DNA of 64,000 bases from Lachnospiraceae bacterium (GTDB taxonomy: Bacteria > Bacillota > Clostridia > Lachnospirales > Lachnospiraceae). Positions 63,271 to 64,000 of this stretch are shown here, piece by piece. Position 1 is the first letter of the stretch. Every line of letters starts with the position of its first letter. Location: assembly GCA_022767285.1 (NCBI GenBank), contig JALENY010000025.1, positions 1-64,000 on the forward strand, written 5' to 3'. The position numbers were made by a program, and so were the translations under genes. The notes under the pieces are model-generated. The model worked only from the letters and a program-made list of their open reading frames with translations, was not told where the DNA came from and searched no databases.

Positions 63271-64000
63271 ATGAAAGGTTTGACAAAGCGATGTATGGGC
63301 ATTGTGATCGCGGCGATTACCTTATCTGTATTCTTCCGTCAGAATGTTCACGCTGCAGAAACAGCGGCAGATCATCAGGCAGTGTCTGAGTCGGAAGAAA
63401 AGGGGCAGGTATTGGATGTGGACGCTGAGCTTACAGAAGAAACGTCGGACGTATCAGATGATATTGCATCAGATGGAATAGACACTATTCTACCGACACA
63501 GGACGAAAGCGAAAACGGAGACGACGGCGAAGACGAGAGAAATTCAATTGGAGAAGGAACAAAAGAAGTTCAGAAAATCTGGGAAAAAATCGACGGATCC
63601 TGGTATTTGCTGGGAGGCGGAGAAAAACTGACCGGCTGGCAGCTGGTGAAGAATAAATGGTATTATCTGAACGAAAAAGGGGTAATGCAGAGCGGCTGGC
63701 TGAAACTCAAAGAAAACTGGTATTATCTCGGCGGATCCGAAGACGGAGCAAGAAAAAGCGGCTGGCAGTACCTGGGCGAAAACTGGTATTATCTGGATGA
63801 AGATGGTATTATGCTGACCGGCTGGCAGCAGATTCATGACGGCTGGTATTATCTGAACGGATCCGGAGCCATGCAGTATGGATGGAAGCGTCTGGAAGGA
63901 GAATGGTACTACTTTGGAAGTGCTGCAGACGGAGCCAGAAAGGACGGATGGTGCAAAGTAAGCGGAATCTGGTATTTTATGGATGACGAAGGCGTTATGC
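63271..64000 (+). CDS. Secreted GW-repeat protein, 5' part (runs off the window)
   Basis: The frame from the ATG at 63271 stays open to the window end: 243 residues so far. A signal peptide (MKGLTKRCMGIVIAAITLSV, cleavage near VHAAET) precedes an acidic Asp/Glu/Ser stretch (about 32-92). From about residue 105, choline-binding-type repeats of about 20 residues follow (GWQLVKNKWYYLNEKGVMQS; GWLKLKENWYYLGG; GWQYLGENWYYLDEDGIMLT). It is built like the protein at 19489-21813 but is not a copy. The catalytic or other C-terminal domain lies beyond the window. It follows the 3D-domain gene by 114 bases. Confidence 0.85.
   Translation, partial: MKGLTKRCMGIVIAAITLSVFFRQNVHAAETAADHQAVSESEEKGQVLDVDAELTEETSDVSDDIASDGIDTILPTQDESENGDDGEDERNSIGEGTKEVQKIWEKIDGSWYLLGGGEKLTGWQLVKNKWYYLNEKGVMQSGWLKLKENWYYLGGSEDGARKSGWQYLGENWYYLDEDGIMLTGWQQIHDGWYYLNGSGAMQYGWKRLEGEWYYFGSAADGARKDGWCKVSGIWYFMDDEGVM

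Overview
The window looks like chromosome of a gut clostridium of the Lachnospiraceae type (Blautia/Ruminococcus-like). The signs are moderate GC content, AGGAGG ribosome sites, T-box, TPP and manganese-type leader RNAs, a CIRCE element, a GlgC/GlgD pair, SpoVG, a DUF4250 protein coupled to ClpB, and surface proteins built from choline-binding-type GW repeats. There are no rRNA or tRNA genes, no CRISPR array and no intact prophage or insertion sequence. The assignment is inferred from gene content and gene order only.

Layout. 1-2.7 kb: the tail of an AraC regulator and a GH3 beta-glycosidase. 2.7-6.3 kb: a decayed zone holding a holin-like toxin with a Shine-Dalgarno-sequestering leader, an integrase remnant, a tannase-like lipoprotein, half of a palindromic repeat, and remnants of a GNAT acetyltransferase and a response regulator. 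6.3-9.1 kb (minus): pabA-pabB-pabC for p-aminobenzoate, behind a terminator-like leader hairpin. 9.4-13 kb: an alpha/beta hydrolase, a TetR regulator, a small coiled-coil protein and FtsH. 13.4-17 kb: an MtaA/HemE-like protein, a manganese-type riboswitch without its usual transporter, and HflK-HflC, the partners of FtsH. 17.2-19.3 kb: an RsmH paralogue outside the dcw cluster and a radical SAM protein. 19.5-22.9 kb: a large GW-repeat NlpC/P60 protein and a BMP-type lipoprotein.

23-32 kb: a MATE exporter; an aldolase-like PLP enzyme coupled to an AraC regulator; and, divergently, a sugar ABC importer with a GH36 alpha-galactosidase, an alpha-galactoside utilisation locus with repeated operator-like sites. 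32-36.7 kb: a two-domain PPK2 polyphosphate kinase, then CIRCE-controlled clpB. 37-41.6 kb: MarR and a heterodimeric ABC exporter with one degenerate ATP site. 41.8-48 kb: T-box-aspS, a methyltransferase with Hsp33, and NAD synthetase. 48-52.6 kb: a TPP riboswitch and thiM-thiE-HAD phosphatase-thiD-cytX, a thiamine salvage operon. 52.7-58.6 kb (minus): a membrane FMN-binding-like protein, then murC and a dnaD/dnaI/prs operon separated by a dense DnaA-box cluster. 58.8-64 kb: glgC-glgD, spoVG, a PcsB-like coiled-coil plus 3D-domain wall protein with WalR-type boxes, and the start of another GW-repeat protein.

The most unusual signals are the DnaA-box cluster at 56.9-57.2 kb, the orphan manganese-type riboswitch at 14.6 kb, the WalR-like boxes at 61.85 kb, the toxin leader at 2.95 kb, and two repeat families in intergenic DNA. 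No wholly new multigene system can be claimed from the sequence alone.
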